A model generated the notes under the pieces. The model was not told the origin of the DNA. It made no database searches and was given only the letters and a program-made list of their open reading frames with translations. From Hygrocybe punicea (Eukaryota; Basidiomycota; Agaricomycetes; Agaricales; Hygrophoraceae), in NCBI GenBank assembly GCA_963556145.1, contig OY744467.1:2914001-2978000 (forward strand): a DNA stretch of 64,000 nt, written 5' to 3'. The stretch's first letter is position 1, and each line of letters opens with the position of its first letter. Positions 35,160 through 46,049 of this stretch are shown piece after piece. Position numbers and translations under genes: made by a program.

Positions 35160-36611
35160 CAGCTGTTTGCATGTATCTTGACAATTTTTTAGAAAATTTT
35201 GAATTGATTACAGCTGATTTCATCGAGTATCGGAAACATGATTTCTAAATGGTGGCTGTGCATTTCTGAATAAGGAAGCTGCCAAGAACCCGAGGTTTGA
35301 TAAGCATATTATATAAGATAGATGCCATCCATATATGGCTACACCACATGACTTAGCATGACAGACAGTAAAATGACAATAGATAATGGTTAAATACCAT
35401 AGAAAAAAAAATTGTTGTGAAGAAAGATTTAGAAGGCACTTCAAAAGTGATTGGTGTATTTAAAACCATGATTTTCCATGAGATGAAGGAAGAGATAGGC
35501 ATTCAGTTTCCAATGTTACACAGCACGTCACAAAGTGTCACACCAGCTTCTCTTGATTAAACTACCAATCTCCTCCTGCACCTGATAGAAAATCATGGCT
35601 TTAAATATACCAACCACTTTTGAAGTGCCCTCTAAATCTTTCTTCACAACAATTTTTTTTCTATGGTTTTTAACCATTATCTATTGTCATTTTACTGTAT
35701 GTCACGCTAAGTCATGTGGTGTAGCCATATATGGATGGCATCTATCTTATATAATATGCTTATCAAACCTCGGGTTCTCGGCAGCTTCCTTATTCGGAAA
35801 TGCACAGCCACCATTTAGAAATCGTGTTTCCAATACTCAATGAAATCAGCTGTAAACAATATAGACTTAGACAAAATCACTGTACTCAATCTTGTATCTC
35901 ATGAAATACTGCATGGATTGAGATGGTTGTAGAGGGAAAGTTGTACTATTTTCTAATGGCTATCAGCTCCTGTAATTACATTTGAACAATATTTAGTGTA
36001 TGATGAGTTGTGGATGAAGTAAGAGGTGACCCAGTGTTTTTTAACACCCAGAATGATATTGTTAAATTATGGCATCAAATGAGCTTCTACGAACAAGATT
36101 GTAGAGAGAAAGTTGTTCATTTTTTCAAGGGCTAGAAGTACATATACTGTGTTTTTCATTATTTTTGTTCTTTGAGCCAACATATATGATTCTTGTGATA
36201 TTTTGATCCCAATGCAAACAAATGTAGTTCAGCTGTAATGTTGGCTCAAGGAACAAAAGTAAAGAAAAACACGGTATATGTACTTCTAGCCCTTGAAAAA
36301 ATGAACAACTTTCTCTCTACAATCTTGTTCGTAGAAGCTCATTTGATGCCATAATTTAACAATATCATTCTGGGTGTTAAAAAACACTGGGTCACCTCTT
36401 ACTTCATCCACAACTCATCATACACTAAATATTGTTCAAATGTAATTAGCTGATAGCCATTAGAAAATAGTACAACTTTCCCTCTACAACCATCTCAATC
36501 CATACAGTATTTCATGAGATACAAGATTGAGTACAGTAATTTTGTCTAAGTCCATATTGTTTAATCAATTCAAAATTTTCCAAAAATTGTCAAGATACAT
36601 GCAAACGGCTG
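35160..36611. mobile_element. palindromic MITE A (CAGCTG ends, TA target), host of a nested MITE
   Basis: The arms start CAGCTGTTTGCATGTATC and end GATACATGCAAACGGCTG, flanked by TA. Almost the whole length folds back around position 36200, once the nested element 35211-35852 is removed from the left arm. No gene. Confidence 0.85.
35211..35852. mobile_element. palindromic MITE B nested in MITE A
   Basis: Ends CAGCTGATTTCATCGAGTAT / CAATGAAATCAGCTG with TA on both sides. The opposite arm of MITE A (36556-36575, inverted) shows the empty site GAATTGATTAAACAATAT with a single TA, so the insertion and its TA duplication are proven within the window. The mirror frames in its arms (both reading FFLWYLTIIYCHFTVCHAKS) are palindrome artefacts. 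Confidence 0.92.
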
Positions 36612-36613
36612 TA

Positions 36614-37374
36614 ATGATCTTGGCACTTTTGAAAAATTTTAATTAAAAGAAATGATATGGACTTAGTGAAATTTTCTGTGCTCTACCTTGTATCTCATGA
36701 AATACTGCATGGATTAACATGGTTATAGAGGGAAAGTTGTACTGTTTCTTACAGTAAGGGCTATCTACTTCTATAATTACATTTGGACAACATTTAGTAT
36801 TTGGTGACTTGTAGATGAAACAAAAGGTAAACCAGTACTTTTTGACACCCAAAATGACATTGTCAAATTATGGCATCAAATAAGCTCCTATGAAAAAGAT
36901 TGTAGAGAGAAAATTGTTCATTTTTTCAAGGGCTAAAAGTACATATACTGTGTTTTTCTTTATTTTTGTCCATGTTACGCTTGAAATGCCACAAGAATCA
37001 TGATTACAAGCTCAAAGGACAAAAATAAAGAAAAACACGGTATATGTACTTTTAGCCCTTGAAAAAATGAACAATTTTCTCTCTACAATCTTTTTCATAG
37101 GAGCTTATTTGATGCCATAATTTGACAATGTCATTTTGGGTGTCAAAAAGTACTGGTTTACCTTTTGTTTCATCTACAAGTCACCAAATACTAAATATTG
37201 TCCAAATGTAATTATAGAAGTAGATAGCCCTTACTGTAAGAAACAGTACAACTTTCCCTCTATAACCATGTTAATCCATGCAGTATTTCATGAGATACAA
37301 GGTAGAGCACAGAAAATTTCACTAAGTCCATATCATTTCTTTTAATTAAAATTTTTCAAAAGTGCCAAGATCAT
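36614..37374. mobile_element. palindromic MITE C
   Basis: Arms ATGATCTTGGCACTTTTG and CAAAAGTGCCAAGATCAT, flanked by TA (36612-36613, 37375-37376). The interior is clearly related to MITE A (TATCTCATGAAATACTGCAT, AAGTACATATACTGTGTTTT). Both arms read MGVKKYWFTFCFIYKSPNTK, a mirror artefact. Confidence 0.82.
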
Positions 37375-37376
37375 TA

Positions 37377-37750
37377 CAGCCGTTTTAACATCTGATGGCA
37401 GTAACTGAACTTTTTTGAATCCATTGAGACATTTGGACTTGGTAGAATTTTGGGTGCTGTGTTTTGTATCTCATGAAATACTGCTTGGATTAAGATGGTT
37501 ATACAGGGAAAGTTGTACCATTTCTTGAGGGCTATCTACTCCTGTAATTACAATTGGACAATATTCAGGATATGGTGAGTTATTGATGAAATAAAAGGTA
37601 GACCAGTACTTTCTGAGAAATTCTGACACCCAAAATGATACTGTCAAATTATGGCATCAAAAGAGCTCATATGAAGAAGATTGGAGGGAGAAAGTTGTTC
37701 ATTTTTTTAAGGCTTAGAAGTACATATACCGTATTTTTCTTTATTTTTTG
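37377..37750. mobile_element. half copy of a related palindromic MITE
   Basis: Starts CAGCCGTTTTAACATCTG and contains the same internal words as MITEs A and C (TATCTCATGAAATACTGCTT, AAGTACATATACCGTATTTT), but only one arm. It stops at the point where the centre should be, next to a PIF-type terminal sequence. Confidence 0.7.
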
Positions 37751-37757
37751 TCCTAGT

Positions 37758-37796
37758 GGGTGACTTCCCACAGCATTTAAATATGTTTTCAACATA
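37758..37796. mobile_element. solitary PIF/Harbinger-like end
   Basis: GGGTGACTTCCCACAG, then ATTTAAATATGTTTTCAAC, close to the right TIR of the 26633-31110 element read inward. No partner end was found nearby. Confidence 0.6.
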
Positions 37797-38476
37797 AAGG
37801 GGGTGCCAGTCGGAGCTGGTACCCCTAGCTGAGTCAGCTTCTCGCTGCTGGCCTAATTTGTTCAGTGTCAGTTGAATCTGGTTGAGACATTAGAATTTCA
37901 CATGCCAAGACTTGGCAAAGGCACAATCGGGTTGTTCTGAGTGGGGCGTATCTCCAAAATTAATGCAGAAATAAATTTAAGTTAGAAGGGGGGGGGTACC
38001 CCCTCCAAATTTTGGGTTTATTCCACCATTTCAGGACGACAGAGCTTGAAGTTTTTTCTGGGGTCTTAGTGGCTGTTCACCTTTGTCGATGTAGAGGTGA
38101 GGTCGGGGTGGCTGCGGAATAATGATCCTAACCTGTGGTGTCAGTGTAGAAGTGACTGGGAATAGTTCAGCAAGCTTCAGAGAAATGATAAGAGACTAAG
38201 AGTAAAAAGCCGCCGAGTAAAACTACTAATAACTATTGAAACCGGTCTAAGCCGATGAAGGCGACGATGTCGGGTACGGCGGGTCGGGTGTCAGGTGATG
38301 AGGGATGTAGAAATAAAGACCGTAGAACAATGGGGAGAGTGTTGAGGAAACCAATGAGTTATATGTGCAATGGATTTTACTGAGAGACTGATTCTCAGAG
38401 AGAGGAAATGGGGGAACTGATTTCTTATTTAGACATGGCACTTGGGCACCATTTTTATACTACAGAATTCTCTATC
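37797..38476. other. non-coding flank left of the 1-kb hAT-like element
   Basis: No convincing gene. Continuous with 39554-40000 when the inserted element is removed (the TCTCTATC target). Confidence 0.3.
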
Positions 38477-39553
38477 TAAGGTTGACCACGGGTATGGGTT
38501 TACCCGTGGTTTTTAGGTCACGGGTGGCGCGGGTACGGGTACGGTTGCCAAATTTGGCACCCGCAACCAAACCGTGACCCGTACCCGCGACACCGCGGTT
38601 TTCGACGGGTTGGTGACAACAACAGGGCTACGTGCCCTCAGGTACATTTCTTTTGTATTTGACATTAAACTGACTATCTTTTCTTAGATAATATTGAATT
38701 ACCATACCACCACGAAAACCCCAACCCAAAACCCCACGCCCGCAAGAGGACGCGTCTAAACGCGTCCCAGACCGCGATCCCACAACGCCGGCACCAACGC
38801 CCAGCCAATTGGGCACCAACACCAGCTCAAAGCCACGACACCGCTGCCAAGAAGTCGCAAGTGCGAGCCCGCGGCCTAACGGCGTCGAAACACGGGCCAA
38901 CGTGTATGCGAAGACGGCGGCAGCAGTCAAGCGGCCCATGGCAACGCCAACGACGTGGCAACGCAAACGACATGGAATACCATAGCAAGGATGGTGACGG
39001 TGATGGGGACGACGACGCGGATAGGACGAGGTGGACGTGGACGACGAGGGCCCGGGATTATGACGACGAGGGCCAGGGCCAGGACGACAATGGACGACGG
39101 CCATGATGACGACAGCCAGAACGATGATGGCCAGGACAACGATGGCCACAACGATGGCAGCCAGGACGACGACGGCCAGGACCATGACAGCCGGGACGAC
39201 GACGGCCACAACGACACCAGCCGATTGGCCAACGGTGACGAGGTTGGCAACGACGCGACGTGGGACAAGGATGGGCCAGGGGATGAAGGGCCATGGGGAC
39301 TGTCAACAATGTTGACAGAACCATGACCCCCCCTCAAATGACCTCGCGAACCGCGTCAGCCGCATGTCAATTGACATGGCGAGGCATTCGCGAGGTCGAC
39401 AATGACCAGGACGGAACGAGCTCCCACCACAGACCTGTAGCACCCGCGGGTCGTACGGTTCGTGGCGGGTGCTACCCGTCACGGGTACAGTCTTCACGGG
39501 TGCGGGTACGGTATTGGCAAACCCAACCCGTACCACACCCGTGGTCAACCCTA
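38477..39553. mobile_element. 1.08-kb non-autonomous hAT-like element, distinct TIR
   Basis: TIRs TARGGTTGACCACGGGT, exact 8-bp target duplication TCTCTATC (38469-38476, 39554-39561). The subterminal zones are packed with the word ACGGGT/ACCCGT on both strands (38490-38610 and 39430-39545). The middle is GAC/GGCCAGGACGA low-complexity sequence, open in several frames but not a gene. It contains the perfect palindrome CATGTCAATTGACATG (39363-39378). Confidence 0.88.
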
Positions 39554-40361
39554 TCTCTATCTAGATTCGGACGAGAGTCCTTGGCCGATGAGAGAGAACA
39601 AAGAGGAATAGAAATGGGGAAATGAGAAGAGGGTTGCGACGCGAGGGTGACAGGAAAATGGAGGGGAAAGTAAATATCCACAAAAACAATCTAAATATTC
39701 ATACCTATCTCCGAAAGGACAAAGGAATGCATATATAAGGCAAGTCCGAAGTTGGGAATCGAGTCCGATGAGATCCGTCTGCGATAATTGGGATTCCGTG
39801 AGTTTAGGAGGTGGACCGACCTGGTATGTGAGCAGCCATGCTAGTTGGTATGCATCGGGTTGCGTCGGGTTCAAGCGTGGATCGCTAGAGACGTCGGGTT
39901 CAAGCGGATTCGTGAAATATCGAGTTTACGGCCTCAGAGGGTCGAGGACCCTCTACATCAATCAGAGTACTGCACATGGTGATAATCTACTATTTGTCTA
40001 GTAGTAATGAAAATCTTTTACTCTGACTTTGATCCACTTGTTACCTACCTCTAAAAACTTGTACACACATAAAATGGCCTCTTAACTACATCAAGACACT
40101 CTATGTAGTTTTATTTTAGTCTAATTTATATGTTACAGAGGTGGGAGGTGGACTTATAGAATAATATGAAATATACAATATACGCTATATGTCTTATACC
40201 AGATGTAACTTGCTTCATGCAAGTTAATGTTATTGCATACTTCATCTTAGGAGTAGGGAGGGGGAAAAAAGAACTTGTTCATGCCATGCACAGCACTGGC
40301 CCACTAAACAAGTTATTATTCAATCATGTATCTATAATGTTCAAACAAGAAGTTATGGGTG
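39554..40361. other. non-coding flank between two hAT-type elements
   Basis: A TATA-like sequence (GCATATATAAGGC) lies near 39731, followed by GTCGGGTTCAAGCG repeats near 39860-39900. This could be an old LTR or promoter fragment, but no partner repeat is visible. AT-rich from 40000. Confidence 0.3.
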
Positions 40362-41476
40362 TAGTGTTGCCAAAGTCCAGTTTGGTCCAGTTTTGGGCCT
40401 TTTTGGCTGAACTGAAAACCGGACCCTTGGTTCAGTTCAGCCCTTCTGCTGAACTGGAACCAGGACCACATGGGACTGTTCTGTGCAGTTCGGTCTGCAA
40501 GTGGACCCAGTTTGGACCATGAACCGTCCTCCTCCATCCTCAAATTTCCTCGCAAGCCACAGTGCCACGTCAATTGACGTGGGCCTGGGGTTGCGAGGAG
40601 TTGGGAGGGGTGGGAGAGGAAGGGGTTGACCTGCGTTCTGCTGTGTCACTGCTGTGGCTGCAGCTGCAGCTGCTGCCACTGCCGTTGGTGCTGCATCGCC
40701 ATTGTTGCTACTGCTGCCATTGCCGCTGTCATGGCCACTGCTGCTGTCGCCATTGCTGCTGCTGCTGCTGTCAACGCTGCTGCTGCTGCAGTTGTTGCCG
40801 CCGCCATTTGCATTGCAGCCATGGCTGCTGCTGGGGTTGCCATGGGGCTGCTGCCACATCCACGCTCGTGGGTGTCATGGAGCTGTGGGGGGTAAGTATA
40901 GATAAATAAGTGAAAAATAATAAATATGATGTATCTTAGCAGCGGGGGTGGGTGCACCACTCCCTGCTGTGTCCTGTTCTCACTACCATCCCTGGATCCC
41001 ATCGTGGATGTGGTGTGGGCATGGGCATGGTGTTGGTGTGGGTGTGGTTTTGGCATGGGCATGGGCAGGTGAGGCTGAGGGCATGGGCATGGGCATGGGC
41101 CATGGGGGGCTTCTTTGTGTAAGAAAATGTCAGTAAAGTATGAAATAAACTAATTACTTACCAGTGTTGCTGTTATTGTTCATTGCTGTTGTTGTTGAGT
41201 CAAATCTGTGTGAATTCACGTGTATGTTTAAGGTCACATGACCCAAGTTCTCGTGAGTTCATACACAAAAAATAATACAAAAATTGAATATTTCAGTATC
41301 TACATACAATGAGTTCACGGTTTGGAAGCTGTTCAGAAATTTCTGAAGGGCCCGGAACCCTGCACCGGACCCACGGTTCAGTTCAGCCAAAGTGCTGAAC
41401 TTAGACTGAACTTAGGGTTCAGTTTGGGGTTTGAACCGGGTTCGGACTGGTTCCAAACTGGACTACAGCAACACTA
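40362..41476. mobile_element. 1.1-kb non-autonomous hAT element (TAGTGTTGC family)
   Basis: TIRs TAGTGTTGCCAAAGTCCAG and the inverse of CTGGACTACAGCAACACTA, exact 8-bp target duplication TATGGGTG (40354-40361, 41477-41484). Subterminal zones are rich in CAGTTTGG, GGTTCAGTTCAG and CCGGACCC words. The middle has a CTG/CCA trinucleotide-rich zone (40640-40860) and the palindrome CCACGTCAATTGACGTGG (40565-40582). No transposase. Confidence 0.92.
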
Positions 41477-41671
41477 TATGGGTGGCTGCATGGATGAGCG
41501 TGGATAAGCACACATTATCATTGGTGAGCATGGGTGATAATACGTGCAAATAGGTTAAAACAGGTTATCAACTGTGATCACCTGTTTGCATTTTAATTTT
41601 GTCCAGTGGAATCACTCATACCTCATAGAGAACAGGATTAATTGACCTTGAGGGCATCAACCCCAGTTGGG

Positions 41672-41803
41672 CTTGAATTTCTATGTGATTTCAGCAATTC
41701 TCTTGGTGTCACATGACATGGACGCCCGGTGGTTGCCAGTCTCAAAAAAAAAAGTTACAAAAAAAAAAAGAGTTGATTGGGTCATCCATTTCCGAATCGG
41801 CTG
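41672..41803. mobile_element. truncated copy of the 24195 MITE
   Basis: Matches the right arm of 24195-24770 from CTTGAATTTCTATGTGATTT through CATGACATGGAC to CCATTTCCGAATCGGCTG, with a small internal deletion. The other arm is missing. Confidence 0.85.
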
Positions 41804-42479
41804 TCAGCATTATGTATGTTTTCTAATCCTGAGTGTTGAGGAGCTGGTTTTACTGTTGTCACTAGTGCACAGGTGTCACCCAGGTGATATGTGAGGTTGG
41901 AAATGAATAATTCTCAACCAAAGATGATGACTAGAAGTTACATCCATTGAAAGTTGGCTTACATTCGGACTCGGATATGAACCTCAGGCGGTAGTGTTGC
42001 CACGGTCCGGTCCGGTCTGGTCCGGTTACGGTTAACAACGGTTAACCCAAATATGGCTATTCAAACCGGACCGGACCGTTGGGACCGCGGTTAACCGTGG
42101 TTAACCGTCCCAAAAAGGCAGTTTGGGGCAACCTCAAGCCATGTCAACCGCAATTACAAGAACGCTGCGACGATGACTCGACGATGATGACGGTAACCGC
42201 TGGCAAGGCCGGAAAAGTGGTGCGCCCATTCTCCGGCCCCGGTATGTCCCCCTGCTGTCTGTTCTTCATGTTAAACCAACTTACTAACCACTCCCCACTC
42301 CCCACTCTTGTCCAGAACGCCAGCGGGTTCAGCGAGGGTAGAAGCCTTCAGTGCCCAGAACGACAGCAGTGTCATGCACCTGACCCAATTTGACGATTGA
42401 AGCACCGGGAATCCAGGATCGCGTCCGAGGGGGCGGCTACCACTGCATACCCGGGAAACCATCAACCGCCTCGAAAACA

Positions 42480-43240
42480 CGAACGCGGGATGGGAGACCC
42501 GCGCCGACACCCTAAACGAGGGGGTGAGATTCCCAGCACCCCGAACGATAACGACAATGCCCAGCGCACGCGTTAATGTGCCCCAGTGCCGTGACATCGT
42601 GTCTGAGGGGGAGAGACGGCGGTTGCCCATCCCAGGCGCCAACAACGCGAACGCGGGATGGGAGACCCACGCGAACACCCTAAACAAGGGGGCGAGATTC
42701 CCAGCACCCCGAACGATGACAACAACGCCCAGCGCACGCGTTAATGTGCCCCAGCGCCGTGACATCGTGTCCAAGGGAGCAAGACATAACCATCCAAGGT
42801 TCGCGCAACACCACCATCCTCGAAGTAGAAATGCTGACAGACTCGACAGTCATGAATGCGAGCGATCTCTCCCTTACCACGGCGGTTGCCCGTCCCAGGC
42901 GCCAACAACGCGAACGCGGGATGGGAGACCCACGCGAACACCCTAAATGAGGGGGCGAGATTCCCAGCACCCCGAACGATGATGACAACGCCCAGCGCAT
43001 GCGTTAATGTTCCCCAGCGCCGTGACATCGTGTTCGAGGGGGAGAGACGGTGGTTGCCCGTCCCAAGTGCCAACGTGGGATGGGAGACCCACGCCGACAC
43101 CCTAAACGAGGGGGCAAGATTCCCAGCACCCCGAACGACGACGACAATGCCCAGCGCACGCGTCAATGTGCCCCAGCGCCGTGACATCGTGTCCGAGGGG
43201 GAGAGATGGCGGTTGCCCGTCCCAGGCGCCAACAACCGCC
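42480..43240. repeat. left subterminal tandem array, unit about 165-170 bp
   Basis: Units carry GAACGCGGGATGGGAGACCC, GATTCCCAGCACCCCGAACG, AATGCCCAGCGCACGCGT and GCGCCGTGACATCGTGTC. Starts near 42481, 42650, 42911 and 43073; the second unit has a 95-bp insertion (about 42785-42885). Open in several frames because the unit length keeps frame; not treated as a gene. Confidence 0.85.
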
Positions 43241-44245
43241 TCTCGAACGCGGACGCAGGCCGACTGACCCACGTACAACGCCAACGAGGGAGTGATGACG
43301 CCGAGTGAGAGGCAGCGAGGCAGGAGTGCCCAATGCAGAACCAACGCCAAGCCCGGAAGGGCATTCGGGTGAACAATGACGCCCCAACGCCCTCGTCTAT
43401 GATCGCAGGGCAATCAAGCCTGAAAGAGATGGGCCATTCCCTGATGACAAGACAAGCCCAGGGCGATGACCACAGCCGTGGGATGAGGGCATGCATGAAC
43501 ACGATGGAGGAGAACGTCGACAGAAGCAGGAGAACAATGCGTCGGACAAGGGAAGAAAACACTACCGCCCTGATAACTAGTGCGTTTATTCTTTTCATTC
43601 ATATATTATTGTTACACTACTGATTACTACCAATCCCCAGCCTCTACTCCACTCTCACCTTCATGTGCGGCAGCAACACGGCAGCAGCGGTAGCACCAGC
43701 ACCAGCAGCCATAGCACGACGAAGAAGGCAACAACAACGGTGAGGACGGGGATGAGGACGGGGACCGCAACGATCGCAGGGACCAGAATGATCGCGGGGA
43801 CAGCGATGAGGGACAGACGAGGACGACGACATAACAGGGCCGGGAAGGGGACAACGGGGACGGGGATGGGCACAATGAGAACGGGGATGGGCACAACGAG
43901 GACAGGGACGGGGACAACGAGGACGGGATCTCGACTCCTTGCCCTGTAATGCAAATGTGACCGGGACAGTGACAACGAGGACAACGAGACAATGAGGACG
44001 GGGACAAGGACATGAGCCGACGGGGAAGATGGGGACTAGGATCGCCTAGGACAACAAAGACGGGATGACGAAAACGACCACGGGGACGACGACGGAGACG
44101 AGGACGGGGACGGAGGACGAGGGCGGAAAGGCGAATGAACGCGCTCCCTGCCTCCCCTCCCCCCTGCCTCCTGCTCCTGCTTCTGTTCCCCTCCCTCCCC
44201 ATTCTCCCCTCCTCCTCGGCTTGCTTGCGCGTTGTATGGGCTTGT

Positions 44246-45975
44246 GACAAGTTTGAGGAAGTCATTGGGAAGCTGAACCGTGATTCAGTCAACGATGGTT
44301 TGGTTAGAAGAAGGATGGGTCTGTTGTAACTGATCTGGGTGACATGACATATGAGGAGATGGTATTGAGGATGAGGTTAATGTTTGTGATGCACGAGAAG
44401 AGGTGGATGGATGTCTGGTTGAGGAGCTTAATGGGGGATTGGTTGAGAAGGGTGGAGGAGTGTTTTGCGGGCATCAACGGGAGCGGTAGCAAACTATCGC
44501 TGTTGCAGAGCTTTGCGTCTCTCGATGATCCTTTACCTTTCGCAGAGGACTTTTTCAAAGCATATCCATTGGCAACGAAGCAACTACTAGCTTCCGAGGA
44601 CAAGGCTTACTTTTTGACGATATCCCAAAGGCCGGGACAGAAGCCCGTTCCCTTCATCCCTGTATTGGATGCCAACTTTGAGGTTTGGTTCAAGAAGGTG
44701 AGGTTGTGTTCACCAACATTTTTGTTCGTTTCCTCGCTCAAGTTGGTTTACAGGATTCCCTGTGGGCGGCAGAGGATATTGAAGCCGTCTTCGACCAGGA
44801 CCCCCAGCGCGTATGTATCCTGCAAGGACCAGTCGCAGTGAAGAACTCGAAGGTTAAGGACGAACCCATAAAAGACCTTCTTGGGAACATCAATGCCTAC
44901 CTTATCCGCCGGCTTCTCGAGTGTCGGTATGGGGGTGACGAATCTAAAATTCCCACCGTGGACTACCTTAGCCCCAAGCCCGTTGCGTCTTCTCAGGAAG
45001 TAGTCTCCTTGGGTGTCGAGCGGGAGGTAGCTGAGGGTGTAGTAAGCTATAGTCTGGGTAAGGATATTCCTGATGCCTCGTTGTGGCTGGAGATATTAGC
45101 GGGCTCTGAGCTCAGCTGGCTGTGGGCTCTCCTCACCTCGACAACCATTGTCCAGGGACATTCATACATCGATAACCCAATTCGGCGGCTTCTTGCACCT
45201 CGACCCCTGCAGAAGGTTGTCGTCACTTCCTTGGATTCATCGCCACGATCTGTGACGCTTTATGGCACTGCTCGTTTGTACGGCAAACACAAACCCGCCT
45301 TCAAGGCGGCCGAAATTCGCTATCAGCCTACCTCGAATGTGATCATATATGAAGATCGTCACAACGTATCAGTACCCCTTCACTTACAATTCGCCTATAA
45401 ACCTTCTATGGGCTCGGCTACGATCCACGAGATTGCGGAGGGCCGTAACTTACGGATCAAGGAGTTCTACTGGAAACTATGGTATGGTGATGATGCTGTT
45501 CTCCCAGACATCGACATCCGCGATACATTCACCGGTCCAGAGATCACGATTGACGTGGCATCGGTGCAAAAATTCTGTGCTGTCGTGGGCAACCAAGATG
45601 AATCTTTCAAGACGGTGAGGAATGTGGAGGTCAAGGCGCCGATGGACTTTGCCATCGTAACTGGTTGACAGGTAAAAGAGATGGCCTTCAATATTCTCGG
45701 CTTGATGCATCCGCTCCTGTTCAGTATCACCCAGGTCGAGCCCATTTGGGCGGATCTTAATGGTGGTATGGATCGTCTGCCCAACCTAGCCGACATCACC
45801 GCTCGCATTCGAATAAAAAAGAGTGAACTTCTGCGTGCAATTGCTCGTGATAATTCTGCTGATTTCCAGGTCATCCATGGAATTGAAGCGGAACGATTGC
45901 TTCAGATGGTCGATGTAATTCCTCGAGCCAATTTCCAATTCAACTTCCCTTCCCTCGAAACAGTGGAGCGGTAGC
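44246..45975 (+). pseudogene. captured fatty acid synthase fragment (beta joined to alpha)
   Basis: Not a resident gene: it lies between the TIRs of the hAT element. 44246-45665 matches the fungal FAS beta region: KFEEVIGKLNRD, DMTYEEMVLRMRLMFV, DWLRRVEECFAG, AEDFFKAYPLATKQLLASED, ISQRPGQKPVPFIPVLDANF, intron 44698-44753 (GTGAGG...TTTACAG, retained), DSLWAAEDIEAVFDQDPQRV, CILQGPVAVKNSKVKDEPIK, YIDNPIRRLLAPRPLQKVVV, HEIAEGRNLRIKEFYWKLWY, NVEVKAPMDFAIVTG. A frame shift near 44305 and a TGA (45666) break it. From 45669 the text changes to the FAS alpha ketoreductase lead-in: VKEMAFNILGLMHPLLFSIT, PIWADLNGGMDRLPNLADIT, LLQMVDVIPRANFQFNFPSL. The retained intron shows capture from genomic DNA. The missing parts between the blocks mean deletion or two captures. 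Confidence 0.85.
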
Positions 45976-46049
45976 ACACTCTTGCTGTTCCAAATTCCAG
46001 AATCTCAATAGAGCTAGGGCAACATTTGGAGAACATACAATGTACACTT

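Noticed and set aside
40626..40905. Ala/Leu/Cys-repeat proteins in the 1.1-kb hAT element
   Set aside because: Products of a CTG/CCA trinucleotide zone, open in all frames; not genes.
42271..43598. Long open frames in the left tandem array (both strands)
   Set aside because: The frames follow the repeat unit and stay open by unit length; no recognisable domain and no start or splice support.
44246..45975. Reading this as the resident fatty acid synthase gene
   Set aside because: It lies between hAT TIRs with an exact target duplication, has a frame shift, a stop and a beta-to-alpha jump, and covers only a small part of the enzyme.
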